Assembly: GCA_016875255.1 (NCBI GenBank)
Contig: VGRU01000106.1
Span: forward strand, 1-11,567
Direction: 5' to 3'
DNA length: 11,567 nucleotides
Origin: Deltaproteobacteria bacterium
GTDB taxonomy: Bacteria > Desulfobacterota > BSN033 > UBA1163
Positions 1 through 6,151 of the stretch are shown piece by piece (positions within the stretch are counted from its first letter, which is position 1; the number at the start of each line of letters is the position of its first letter). The position numbers were made by a program, and so were the translations under genes. The notes under the pieces are model-generated. The model was not told the origin of the DNA. It made no database searches and saw only the letters and a list, made by a program, of their open reading frames with translations.

Positions 1-864
1 GCCATCTATCTCGGCGCAGTGGGTGATCCGCGAATTCCTGATGATGTGACCCTTCACGGACTTCTCCTCCCTATCAAATTCGGGTTTGACCTCTATGTGG
101 GCCTTCGCCCGGTCTATCTCTTCCCGGGGGTGGACTGTCCATTAACCCATGTCCCCGAAGGAGAAATTGACATTGTCGTCGTTAGAGAAAATACGGAGGG
201 GGAATATTCGAACATTGGAGGAATCGTCGGAGTCGGAGATCGCGAGCAAGCCCTTCAGAGCGCTCTCTTCACACGAAAGGGAATCGAAAGGATCGTCACC
301 TTTGCCTTCGACTATGCAAAAGAAAAAGGCAGAAAGAAGGTCACCTCCATCACCAAGTCGAATGCCCAGCGATATGGGATGGTCCTCTGGGATAGAATCT
401 TTAAGGAGGTAGCAGCCGGATATCCCGAAATCCGGACCGAATCCAAACTGATCGATGCCGCCTGCATGGATGTCGTTCGGAACCCAAGGGGATATGACGT
501 GATCGTCGCCTCCAACCTCTTTGCCGATATCCTTTCAGACCTCACCGCTTCCGTGACAGGAGGAATGGGTCTGGCGCCAGGAGCCAGCTTCAATCCAAAG
601 GATAAAACCTATCCAGGTTTTTTTGATCCGGTCCACGGCTCTGCCCCGGACATCGCCGGAAAAGGCTTTGCCAACCCCATTGCGGCGATCCTCACGGCAA
701 AGATGATGCTGGACAATCTTGGCGAGAAAGAGGCAGGAAATCTCCTGTATCAGGCAGTCAGAAAGAACTTGGCAGAGAAAAATGTGAGGACAATGGATCT
801 CGGGGGTCGTTCAAAGACGAATGAGGTTGGAGAGGACATCGTCAGAATCCTCCGCTCCCTGTAA
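1..864 (+). CDS. Isocitrate/isopropylmalate dehydrogenase family protein, tartrate dehydrogenase-like (5' partial)
   Basis: NAD-dependent beta-decarboxylating dehydrogenase that would oxidise and usually decarboxylate a malate-type 2-hydroxy acid in the cytoplasm. The reading frame is open from base 1, which encodes AIYLGAVGDP, so the amino-terminal part lies outside the window and the GTG at 19 is not the start. About 287 residues are visible. Family motifs seen in order are LRPVYLFPGV, RENTEGEYS (substrate-binding Arg and catalytic Tyr), KSNAQRYG (catalytic Lys), SNLFADILSD (metal-binding Asp residues) and HGSAPDIAGKGFANP (NAD-binding loop). LFPGVDCPL and GGMGLAPGASFNP look more like tartrate dehydrogenase than classical LeuB, but substrate cannot be read from this. 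Homoisocitrate dehydrogenase is an alternative worth considering because LysW-pathway genes lie 4 kb downstream. Family assignment is firm and the substrate is open. Confidence 0.88.
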   Translation, partial: AIYLGAVGDPRIPDDVTLHGLLLPIKFGFDLYVGLRPVYLFPGVDCPLTHVPEGEIDIVVVRENTEGEYSNIGGIVGVGDREQALQSALFTRKGIERIVTFAFDYAKEKGRKKVTSITKSNAQRYGMVLWDRIFKEVAAGYPEIRTESKLIDAACMDVVRNPRGYDVIVASNLFADILSDLTASVTGGMGLAPGASFNPKDKTYPGFFDPVHGSAPDIAGKGFANPIAAILTAKMMLDNLGEKEAGNLLYQAVRKNLAEKNVRTMDLGGRSKTNEVGEDIVRILRSL

Positions 865-874
865 GAAATTTGAT

Positions 875-902
875 TTGACAAATGCCTTAAATTCATTATA
901 GT
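875..902 (+). promoter_or_regulatory. Sigma70-type promoter for the small coiled-coil gene
   Basis: A perfect -35 box TTGACA (875-880) is followed after 16 bases by TATAGT (897-902), which matches five of six -10 consensus positions. Transcription would start near 909, just before the Shine-Dalgarno sequence of the gene at 924. It lies entirely between the dehydrogenase stop and that gene. Prediction from sequence only. Confidence 0.65.
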
Positions 903-923
903 CTTTAAATAAGGGGAAGATAC

Positions 924-1145
924 ATGGGCGTTTATGAAGATGTAAAACAGGCATTGCAGGATGTCGTTGCTCCGGAGATAAGATCCCTACAAGCCGAAAT
1001 CAAAAGACTGGATCAGAAAACAGACTCTTTAAAATCAGAGATTCTAACTGAGATAAGAAGGCTGGACGAAAAGATAGATATTGCAATACAGATCCGGGAA
1101 CGATTGGCATCCCTCGAAGCCAAAGTGGCCGCAATGGGACGTTAA
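924..1145 (+). CDS. Small coiled-coil protein of unknown function (73 aa)
   Basis: I do not recognise a named family. The 73-residue product is almost entirely charged amphipathic helix. Residues of about 15 to 70 show heptad-like spacing of Leu/Ile with many Lys/Arg/Glu, for example IRSLQAEIKRL and IRRLDEKID, which suggests a coiled coil that oligomerises or binds a partner. There is no signal peptide, membrane segment or cysteine. The start is supported by a GGGGA Shine-Dalgarno sequence at 913-917, seven bases from the ATG, and by the strong promoter match immediately upstream, so I regard it as a real gene. Its stop codon overlaps that of the convergent IclR gene. Its role is unknown and a link to the dehydrogenase is not shown. 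Confidence 0.75.
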   Translation: MGVYEDVKQALQDVVAPEIRSLQAEIKRLDQKTDSLKSEILTEIRRLDEKIDIAIQIRERLASLEAKVAAMGR

Positions 1146-1903
1146 AACTTTATGGCGTGGCTGATCTCACGGGCGGTTTTTTGAATTTCCTGAATGACCA
1201 TTTCCATCTTCTGGTCATTGAGGCTCGAAGTAAACCCTACGGCCCAGATGGCGGCAGGCGGGGGGGAAGACATTGGAATGGGCGCTGAAATGGCTCTGAC
1301 ACCAATGAGGTACTCTTCATCGTCAAACGCATAACCCCTCTGCTTTGCCTCCTCCACTTCCTTTAAGAATTTCTTGGGGTCTGTCACCGATCTCGAAGTA
1401 AATCGAATTAATCCCACCTTACGGATGATCTCTTTTGCCATTTTCTCATCAAGCAGGCTGAGAAACGCTTTTCCTGTAGCCCCTGCAAGCAACGGCAGCC
1501 GGGTCCCCGGGGGTGAGGTGATCTTCATCTCATTATGAGATTCCACAACATCGAGAATGGTGATATGATCGCCGTTCATAATGCCGAGAAAGATCGTCTC
1601 CCCGACCTTATCCATTAATCTTTCCATTGGGCCCCTGGCGATCTCCCTCCATTTGATTTTTCCATAGGTCTTTCTTCCAAGTTCCAGCAGGGTATATCCG
1701 ACATTGTATCTCTTATCGATGGGATCGCGGACCAAAACTCCTAACTCTTCGAGAGAAGAGGTGATGCCATGGACAGTGCTCTTCCCAATCTTTAACTGTT
1801 TGGCCAGTTCGCTCACGCCAAGCCCGGAAGAAGAATCGGCGATGGCATGAAGAATTTTAAAGGCTTTTTGGACAGAGGGCGCCGAATAGGTGCTCTTTTT
1901 CAT
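1142..1903 (-). CDS. IclR family transcriptional regulator
   Basis: DNA-binding regulator of 253 residues, the usual family size. The amino-terminal winged helix-turn-helix occupies about residues 8-70 (VQKAFKILHAI, then LGVSELAKQLKIGKSTVHG). The carboxy-terminal effector-binding domain includes LPLLAGATGKAFLS and RGYAFDDEEYLIGVRAISAPI, both typical of IclR proteins. The frame stays open upstream to 2062, but the start at 1903 is preferred. It begins MKKSTYSAPSVQKAF at the normal domain edge, has GGTGA seven bases or so upstream, and lies just downstream of a promoter match that would exclude the longer form. Members usually control nearby catabolic genes. Candidate targets are the dehydrogenase and the divergent NrfD gene, and the effector is unknown. 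A run of seven C on the coding strand lies in the effector domain (see findings). Confidence 0.92.
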   Translation of the reverse strand: MKKSTYSAPSVQKAFKILHAIADSSSGLGVSELAKQLKIGKSTVHGITSSLEELGVLVRDPIDKRYNVGYTLLELGRKTYGKIKWREIARGPMERLMDKVGETIFLGIMNGDHITILDVVESHNEMKITSPPGTRLPLLAGATGKAFLSLLDEKMAKEIIRKVGLIRFTSRSVTDPKKFLKEVEEAKQRGYAFDDEEYLIGVRAISAPIPMSSPPPAAIWAVGFTSSLNDQKMEMVIQEIQKTAREISHAIKF

Positions 1904-1930
1904 TCGTTCACCATATTGAACTGTTATGAA

Positions 1931-1960
1931 AACATACCAGATCGGTTCCTCTTTTGTCAA
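1931..1960 (-). promoter_or_regulatory. Promoter for the IclR-type regulator
   Basis: On the minus strand TTGACA (1960-1955) is followed after 18 bases by TATGTT (1936-1931), preceded by TGG as in an extended -10. Transcription would start near 1924, about 20 bases before the ATG at 1903. A short inverted repeat, TATG-AAAA-CATA (1925-1936), overlaps the -10 box and could be part of an autoregulatory operator, which is inference. Confidence 0.55.
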
Positions 1961-2027
1961 TACGGATTTCAATTTTTCAGTAATGCCTCGGTTACGTGGA
2001 TAATTTTGCTGGATTGAGCGTCGGAGT

Positions 2028-2123
2028 CGATAGGCGGGGTTTTCCAACCCCGCCACCAACATAGGCAGGACAGGCCTCCGGCTCAGAAGAGCCTCTGGCT
2101 CGGAGAGAATGTCCCGCCTATCG
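2028..2123. repeat. Inverted-repeat (cruciform-forming) element in the divergent intergenic region
   Basis: Perfect 11-base terminal inverted repeats, CGATAGGCGGG (2028-2038) and CCCGCCTATCG (2113-2123), bound this 96-base element. Inside it is a perfect 9-base hairpin, GGCGGGGTT (2033-2041) and AACCCCGCC (2046-2054), plus a smaller GGCTC/GAGCC stem (2080-2093). A third copy of the arm, ATAGGCAGGACA (2061-2072), can also pair with TGTCCCGCCTAT (2110-2121), so alternative folds compete. It encodes no protein. It lies upstream of both divergent promoters. It is probably a dispersed REP/MITE-like element, but copy number cannot be checked here. With the two promoters it accounts for most of the 374-base gap at 1904-2277. 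Confidence 0.7.
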
Positions 2124-2194
2124 GGTGTGATTTAATTTTAACCAGTAATTTTGTCCCCCTCTTCACTGAGGCATTAAACTTTTCGCAACAAATC

Positions 2195-2222
2195 TTGACA
2201 AGATGGGTCTATGTGCTATGAT
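2195..2222 (+). promoter_or_regulatory. Extended -10 promoter for the NrfD-like gene
   Basis: A perfect TTGACA (2195-2200), a 16-base spacer and TATGAT (2217-2222) are present, with TGC immediately before the -10 (extended -10). Transcription would start near 2229, which is downstream of the upstream in-frame start at 2203. This supports translation from 2278. Confidence 0.65.
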
Positions 2223-2277
2223 TAGCTTAATTCTGATTGTTCATTATGAAGAACAACCTTCATCGGGAGATGAAAGG

Positions 2278-3282
2278 ATGACAACCGAATCCATTCAGCC
2301 AATAAGAATGACGAAGTATGCCAGGCCCCAGCAGGAATGGAAGGTGATCATTGCCATCTATCTCTATCTGGCAGGAATGGGGGCCGGTTCATTTATCATC
2401 GGCCTTCTGATCCACTGGACGGGGGCGGAATTAAATCCATTGTCCACGCCCTTTATTGAACTTTTCGGGATCCGTTTCGACCTCGCAAAGTTTCTGCTCT
2501 TATGGGGGCCGATCATGGTCTCCATCGGCGCCCCTTTTCTGATTCTGGATCTGGGGATCAAATGGAGGTTCATGTATGCTTGTTTGAATCCTCGAACCTC
2601 ATGGGTGGCGCGTGGATTTATCATCCTCTCCGTCTTTATCGTCTTTGGATTATTGATCCTCGCAAAGTCTCTTTTGCCTTTTAAATGGCTTAATCCCGAA
2701 TCCGGCCTCTGGCTCATCCCGGAGGGAATTGCCTTTGTCTTTGCCTTTGCGACCGCCCTTTACACGGGCATCCTTTTAAAGGCGACGAAATCGGTCCCTT
2801 TGTGGAATACGCCACTGCTGCCCCTTCTTTTTCTCACATCTGCGCTTTCAACTGGATCGATGGCCATCATCCTCTCCACTCTCGGAACCGGTCTGCTTTC
2901 CTATCACAGCGGGGCGATGAAGGTCCTAATGGTTGGAGAGCAGATCTTTGTGGTGATCGAAGGGATCGTCCTCTACCTCTTCCTCTCCCGCAGATACAAG
3001 GCTTCAGAGCAGGGAAGGGAGTCGGTTCGCCTTCTGATGACGGGCAAATTGCGGTATGTCTTCTGGCAGGGCATCATCCTTCTCGGTTTTCTCTTCCCAA
3101 TCGTTCTCGAATGGATATCCAAACATTACCAGAGTTCCGCACTGTTATTTATCGCCGGCCTCTCGCTCTTAACTGGCGGTTTTTTTCTCAGACTGGGGCT
3201 GATCCAGGCAGGCATTAAAGATCAGATCCCGATGCAGCGGTTGGTGGAAATTCAGTATGGCCTGATAAAAAATCCAAAATAA
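2278..3282 (+). CDS. NrfD/PsrC-like integral membrane protein
   Basis: Membrane subunit of the NrfD/PsrC type, 334 residues. Proteins of this family anchor iron-sulfur subunits and exchange electrons with the quinone pool. I count eight hydrophobic segments, at roughly residues 23-46, 69-92, 111-135, 146-168, 178-203, 213-237, 258-279 and 287-310, which fits the eight-helix NrfD fold. The first carries a Gly-rich stretch, AGMGAGSF. The start at 2278 has a GGGAG Shine-Dalgarno sequence at 2265-2269. The frame continues up to 2203 but that start lies inside the predicted promoter. The natural partner is the polyferredoxin encoded 142 bases downstream, although a repeat element lies between them. 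No molybdopterin catalytic subunit is present. Quinone site and direction of electron flow cannot be judged. Confidence 0.85.
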   Translation: MTTESIQPIRMTKYARPQQEWKVIIAIYLYLAGMGAGSFIIGLLIHWTGAELNPLSTPFIELFGIRFDLAKFLLLWGPIMVSIGAPFLILDLGIKWRFMYACLNPRTSWVARGFIILSVFIVFGLLILAKSLLPFKWLNPESGLWLIPEGIAFVFAFATALYTGILLKATKSVPLWNTPLLPLLFLTSALSTGSMAIILSTLGTGLLSYHSGAMKVLMVGEQIFVVIEGIVLYLFLSRRYKASEQGRESVRLLMTGKLRYVFWQGIILLGFLFPIVLEWISKHYQSSALLFIAGLSLLTGGFFLRLGLIQAGIKDQIPMQRLVEIQYGLIKNPK

Positions 3283-3286
3283 ACAT

Positions 3287-3366
3287 TTAAAAATCTCCCC
3301 TCCCCCTCTTTTCCAAAGAGGGGCAATTCCTCCCTTTGGCAAAGGGAGGTTAGGAGGGATTTTACA
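3287..3366. repeat. Dispersed double-hairpin repeat
   Basis: Two perfect hairpins stand side by side. CCCCTCTTT (3303-3311) pairs with AAAGAGGGG (3315-3323), and CCTCCCTTT (3329-3337) pairs with AAAGGGAGG (3341-3349). Each has a 9-base stem and a 3-base loop. Outer imperfect arms, AAAATCTCCCC... and ...GGAGGGATTTT, enclose both. From memory this design resembles dispersed palindromic repeats common in some Deltaproteobacteria and Nitrospirota. It may also slow or end transcription after the NrfD gene, though only a TTTT follows. No coding capacity. Confidence 0.7.
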
Positions 3367-3423
3367 AATAGATATCTTCACTATATTAAGTCTGCTAATA
3401 TACGTTTGATGATGGAGGCTCAA

Positions 3424-3912
3424 ATGGACCAAAAGGTCCTCTTGGTTGATCAGCAAAAATGTACGGGGTGCCGCCAGTGCGAGCTGGTCTGCTCGGTCTA
3501 TCATACCGGGGCAAGCAATCCGAGTCGTTCCAGGGTCAGAGTGGTCAAATGGGAACAGGTGGGGATCTACCTTCCGATGACCTGCAATCACTGTGAAGAA
3601 GCTTACTGTGTCGAGGTCTGTCCGACCAAGGCCTGCCACAGGGAACCTGACAAGGATAACCGTGTGGTCATTGATAAAAAGCTTTGTATCGGATGCAGAA
3701 CCTGCATCATCGCCTGCCCTTTCGGCCAGCCTTCCTTCGATCACCAGGAACGGGTCACTGTAAAATGCGACTACTGCGACGGCGATCCGCAATGTGTGGC
3801 CTTCTGCAATGTCAGAGCCATCTCCTTTGTGGAGGCTGACAGGGCGCAGATGGCTAAAAAGAAGGAGGCCGCCAACAGATTGGCCGATCTCTTGAAGCAG
3901 GCAAGAGGATAA
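3424..3912 (+). CDS. Polyferredoxin, four [4Fe-4S] clusters (DmsB/AorA-like)
   Basis: Electron-transfer protein of 162 residues. Sixteen cysteines form four cluster motifs: C13-x2-C16-x2-C19-x3-C23, C54-x2-C57-x4-C62-x3-C66-P, C88-x2-C91-x2-C94-x3-C98-P and C115-x2-C118-x5-C124-x3-C128. C71 is one extra. There is no Tat or Sec signal, so it should be cytoplasmic. The frame extends to a TTG at 3406 with ATGs at 3409 and 3412, but the ATG at 3424 is chosen because GGAGG at 3414-3418 is five bases upstream. The family supplies the iron-sulfur subunits of molybdopterin oxidoreductases and of AOR complexes. The NrfD gene upstream fits a membrane electron path, and the ThiF gene three bases downstream points to AOR-like company. 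The catalytic partner is not in the window. Confidence 0.9.
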   Translation: MDQKVLLVDQQKCTGCRQCELVCSVYHTGASNPSRSRVRVVKWEQVGIYLPMTCNHCEEAYCVEVCPTKACHREPDKDNRVVIDKKLCIGCRTCIIACPFGQPSFDHQERVTVKCDYCDGDPQCVAFCNVRAISFVEADRAQMAKKKEAANRLADLLKQARG

Positions 3913-3915
3913 GCC

Positions 3916-4650
3916 ATGCTGACACCGGATGAACGGGAAAGATATGACCGGCAGATATTGATCGAGCAGATCGGTCCGGAGGGCCAGGAAAAGCTCAAAC
4001 GGTCACGGGTGGTTATTGCCGGCGCCGGCGGCCTTGGCTCTCCGATCGCCATCTATCTTACGGCGGCCGGAGTCGGGATGATTCGATTGATTGATCACGA
4101 TCGGGTATCTTTGAGCAACCTGAACCGCCAGATCCTGCACTGGGAAGGGGACATCGGGAAGAAGAAGGTTCAATCTGCCGCAACAAAATTGCGAAACCTG
4201 AACCCGGGGATAAAGATCGAAGCAATCGATGAAACGATTACCGAAGCCAATGTTTCCCATCTGCTCGAAGGCTGTGATGCCATTGTAGATGCCATGGACA
4301 ACCTGTCAACCCGTTACATCCTCAATCGCTGTGCGATTGAAAAGAATATTCCGTTCTTTCATGGAGCCATCCGTGGCTTCGAGGGAAGGGCCATGACCAT
4401 CCTTCCCGGAAAAACAGCCTGCCTCAGATGCATGTATCGGGGGTCAGTGCCGGAAGAGAAGTTTCCTGTCATTGGCGTTACTCCTGCAGTCATTGGATGC
4501 ATTCAGGCGACAGAGGTGATCAAGTATCTCTTGGGGATCGGGCAACTCCTGACCAATCGCTTGCTCATGTATGATGGACTGGAGGCTCTTTTTACGGAAT
4601 TTGCTGTCAACCGGAACCCGGAGTGCGACCATTGCGGACAAATTAAGTAA
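3916..4650 (+). CDS. ThiF/MoeB/HesA family adenylyltransferase
   Basis: E1-like enzyme of 244 residues that activates the C-terminal glycine of a small beta-grasp protein by adenylation, using ATP. Visible hallmarks are GAGGLGS (36-42) in the nucleotide-binding loop, SNLNRQ (67-72), the acidic DAMDN (125-129) and two zinc-binding pairs, C169-x2-C172 and C237-x2-C240. The length matches MoeB/ThiF and there is no rhodanese domain. It starts three bases after the polyferredoxin stop, with AGAGGA at 3904-3909 as ribosome binding site, and its obvious partner is the MoaD-like gene 16 bases downstream. The pair most likely prepares a sulfur carrier for molybdopterin or tungstopterin synthesis. Thiamine or homocysteine sulfur transfer remain possible, but no ThiG/ThiS partner enzyme or JAMM protease gene is visible. 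Confidence 0.9.
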   Translation: MLTPDERERYDRQILIEQIGPEGQEKLKRSRVVIAGAGGLGSPIAIYLTAAGVGMIRLIDHDRVSLSNLNRQILHWEGDIGKKKVQSAATKLRNLNPGIKIEAIDETITEANVSHLLEGCDAIVDAMDNLSTRYILNRCAIEKNIPFFHGAIRGFEGRAMTILPGKTACLRCMYRGSVPEEKFPVIGVTPAVIGCIQATEVIKYLLGIGQLLTNRLLMYDGLEALFTEFAVNRNPECDHCGQIK

Positions 4651-4666
4651 GAAAGCGAAAAGATAG

Positions 4667-4939
4667 ATGCCGGTCAAGGTTCACATTCATTTAACACATC
4701 GACGATTCACCGATGGCAAGGAAGTGGTCGAAGCAGAAGGCCAAACGGTGGGGGAGTGCCTCAACCATCTCATCCAACAGTTTCCAGGAATGGAAAAAGC
4801 CATCTTTGCCAAAAAAGATAAACTTCATAACATCGTCGAAGTCTATCTCAACCATGCCAGCGCCCACCCGAATGAACTCGCCAAACCCGTCAAGGATGGA
4901 GACGAAATCCATCTCATCCTCATGCTCGCCGGCGGATAA
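4667..4939 (+). CDS. MoaD/ThiS-like beta-grasp sulfur carrier protein
   Basis: Small ubiquitin-fold protein of 90 residues ending LMLAGG. The Gly-Gly tail is the adenylation and thiocarboxylation site used by MoaD- and ThiS-type carriers. The pattern EAEGQTVGECLNHLIQQFPG in the first half and VKDGDEIHLILMLAGG at the end matches MoaD, and the length is in the range of the larger MoaD variants found with AOR genes. The ribosome binding site is weak (GAAAG/AAAAG before the ATG), which suggests coupling to the ThiF gene 16 bases upstream. It should be the substrate of that enzyme. Its own promoter-like follower at 4942 suggests it is the last gene of the polyferredoxin-ThiF-MoaD transcript. Whether it serves molybdenum/tungsten cofactor or another sulfur pathway cannot be decided from sequence. 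Confidence 0.87.
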   Translation: MPVKVHIHLTHRRFTDGKEVVEAEGQTVGECLNHLIQQFPGMEKAIFAKKDKLHNIVEVYLNHASAHPNELAKPVKDGDEIHLILMLAGG

Positions 4940-4941
4940 GG

Positions 4942-4968
4942 TTGACATCGGAATCAAAATAGTATAAA
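4942..4968 (+). promoter_or_regulatory. Promoter for the lysW operon
   Basis: Perfect TTGACA (4942-4947) is followed by TATAAA (4963-4968). The 15-base spacer is shorter than ideal. Transcription would begin near 4975, about 23 bases before the lysW start and ahead of its GGAGG. It lies three bases after the MoaD stop, so the lys genes can be transcribed on their own. Confidence 0.5.
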
Positions 4969-4997
4969 TGATTGTCTAATTTCATGGAGGGATAAAT

Positions 4998-5156
4998 ATG
5001 GCCGAGTGTCCTGTTTGCGGGGCTGAATTCAAACTGGTTGATGGCGCAGAAAAAGGGGAAATCATCACCTGTAATGATTGCGGCTCTGAGCTGGAGGTGA
5101 CTGGAAAAGATAGCGTTCAGGAAGCCCCGCAGGAGGAAGAAGACTGGGGGGAGTGA
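4998..5156 (+). CDS. lysW: LysW amino-group carrier protein
   Basis: Acidic carrier protein of 52 residues. In the LysW pathway the gamma-carboxyl of its C-terminal Glu forms an isopeptide bond with the amino group of alpha-aminoadipate or glutamate. It thereby protects the amino group and offers an acidic handle to the next enzymes. Two cysteine pairs, C4-x2-C7 (CPVC) and C25-x2-C28 (CNDC), form the zinc-binding site. The acidic tail EEEDWGE ends in the diagnostic EDWGE motif. The start is clear, since GGAGG at 4986-4990 lies seven bases upstream. The gene is short enough to be missed by length cut-offs. It is followed by lysX, its ligase, and an upstream promoter makes it the first gene of the lys transcript. 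The identification is strong. Confidence 0.95.
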   Translation: MAECPVCGAEFKLVDGAEKGEIITCNDCGSELEVTGKDSVQEAPQEEEDWGE

Positions 5157-5245
5157 TGATGTCATCAATTCCCCGGCCATTGGCCTACCCACCCTATAAA
5201 ACGCCTACCGGTAGCTGACTCAAAACCCATTGGGACAATGAAACA

Positions 5246-5290
5246 GGCGGGAAGAAAATCCATAAGAACGCCGGATAAGGATTCTTCGCC
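5246..5290 (+). other. Possible hairpin in the lysW-lysX spacer
   Basis: The 152-base gap between lysW and lysX holds an imperfect stem. GGATTCTTCGCC (5279-5290) can pair with GGCG (5246-5249), AAGA (5252-5255) and ATCC (5258-5261), leaving two 2-base bulges on the left arm. It ends a few bases before the lysX Shine-Dalgarno sequence (GGAG, 5297-5300). It could tune the ratio of carrier to ligase through RNA stability or translation, which is inference. A 10-base palindrome CTACCGGTAG lies at 5205-5214. Confidence 0.25.
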
Positions 5291-5308
5291 CTAAATGGAG
5301 ATGAAAAA

Positions 5309-6151
5309 ATGAGAGTAGGATTAATCCATTCCATTATCCGAAAAGAGGAGAAACTCCTCCTGGACGAATTTCGCAGCCGCCCTGGCGTCGAGGTGGAGAC
5401 TATCGATGACCGAGAAATCGTCTTCAATCTCCACAAGAACAACTATTCTTTCGATGTGGTCATCGAACGGTGCGTCAACCATTCGAGGGCCGTCCACGCC
5501 ATTAAGGTCTTCGAGGACTTTGGCATCCCCACGGTCAACACCTACCAGGTGGCCGAGATCTGCGGAAGCAAGTTCCTGACCACGCAGGCCATCATCAAGG
5601 CCGGCATCCGAACGCCCCGCTGTTACCTGGCCTTCACCCCTGAGTCAGCGCTTGCCGCTATGGATGAGCTGGGTTACCCATGCGTCATCAAGCCTAATAC
5701 GGGTTCATGGGGAAGACTGCTCTCGAAGATCAATGACCGCGATGCGGCCGAAGCAATCCTGGAACACAAAGAGGTCCTGGGGAGCTATCACCACTCCATC
5801 TTCTATATTCAGGAATATATGGAGAAGCGGGGCAAGGACATCCGGAGTTTTGTCGTCGGAGCTCATTGTATTTGCGCGATCTATCGCCATTCCGAACACT
5901 GGATCACCAACACGGCACGGGGAGGAAGAGCCTCAAATTGTCCGGTGACGGACGAGCTTCACGACATCTCCGTTCGCGCCGCCCAGGCCGTGGGTGGGGG
6001 CGTGGTGGCCATTGATGTCTTTGAGACCCCTGAGGGACTCTCGATCAATGAGGTCAACTACACCATGGAATTTCGAAACAGTATCGATACGACCGGGGTT
6101 AACATTCCGGCCAAAGTCGTGGACTATGTCCTGAAGGTGGGAAAGAGATGA
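5309..6151 (+). CDS. lysX: LysW ligase LysX (ATP-grasp; alpha-aminoadipate or glutamate as substrate)
   Basis: ATP-grasp ligase of 280 residues, the usual LysX/ArgX size. It joins the amino group of alpha-aminoadipate (lysine route) or glutamate (arginine route) to the C-terminal Glu of LysW with ATP. Features seen are the ATP-binding Lys in VIKP (K128), TGSWGR (131-136), KDIR (176-179), NTARGG (201-206), the metal-binding Asp of VAIDVFE (D236) and [12 protein letters not shown] (247-258). The last is the LysX hallmark near the active site. The start has GGAG eight bases upstream. Its stop codon overlaps the lysY start by four bases (ATGA), so the two are translationally coupled. Sequence alone does not tell me whether it prefers aminoadipate or glutamate, as some homologues use both. 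RimK-type ligases are related but lack this motif set and context. Confidence 0.92.
   Translation: MRVGLIHSIIRKEEKLLLDEFRSRPGVEVETIDDREIVFNLHKNNYSFDVVIERCVNHSRAVHAIKVFEDFGIPTVNTYQVAEICGSKFLTTQAIIKAGIRTPRCYLAFTPESALAAMDELGYPCVIKPNTGSWGRLLSKINDRDAAEAILEHKEVLGSYHHSIFYIQEYMEKRGKDIRSFVVGAHCICAIYRHSEHWITNTARGGRASNCPVTDELHDISVRAAQAVGGGVVAIDVFETPEGLSINEVNYTMEFRNSIDTTGVNIPAKVVDYVLKVGKR

Noticed and set aside
1904..2062. Amino-terminal extension of the IclR regulator to 2062
   Set aside because: The extension would cover the predicted promoter and part of the inverted-repeat element, has no Shine-Dalgarno support and adds residues unlike the family.
2203..2277. 25-residue extension of the NrfD-like protein
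   Set aside because: The start at 2203 lies inside a TTGACA/TATGAT promoter, so it would not be on the transcript. The start at 2278 has a good ribosome binding site.
3287..3366. CRISPR-like or rho-independent terminator reading of the double hairpin
   Set aside because: There are only two non-identical palindromes and no spacer-repeat pattern. The following T tract is too short for a convincing terminator.
3169..3792. Open frame on the minus strand across the polyferredoxin and the repeat
   Set aside because: The translation passes through the repeat hairpins and is opposite 16 well-placed cysteines on the plus strand. A shadow frame.
3916..4939. Thiamine synthesis (ThiF/ThiS) or homocysteine sulfur-transfer pair
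   Set aside because: No thiG, thiH, JAMM protease or acylhomoserine enzyme nearby. A molybdenum/tungsten cofactor role fits the ferredoxin neighbour better, but the choice is not proven.
5156..5218. 20-codon frame starting at the lysW stop codon (TGATG overlap)
   Set aside because: The overlap looks like coupling, but the GGAG is only two bases from the first ATG, the peptide is Pro-rich without recognisable features and ends 90 bases before lysX. Probably chance.
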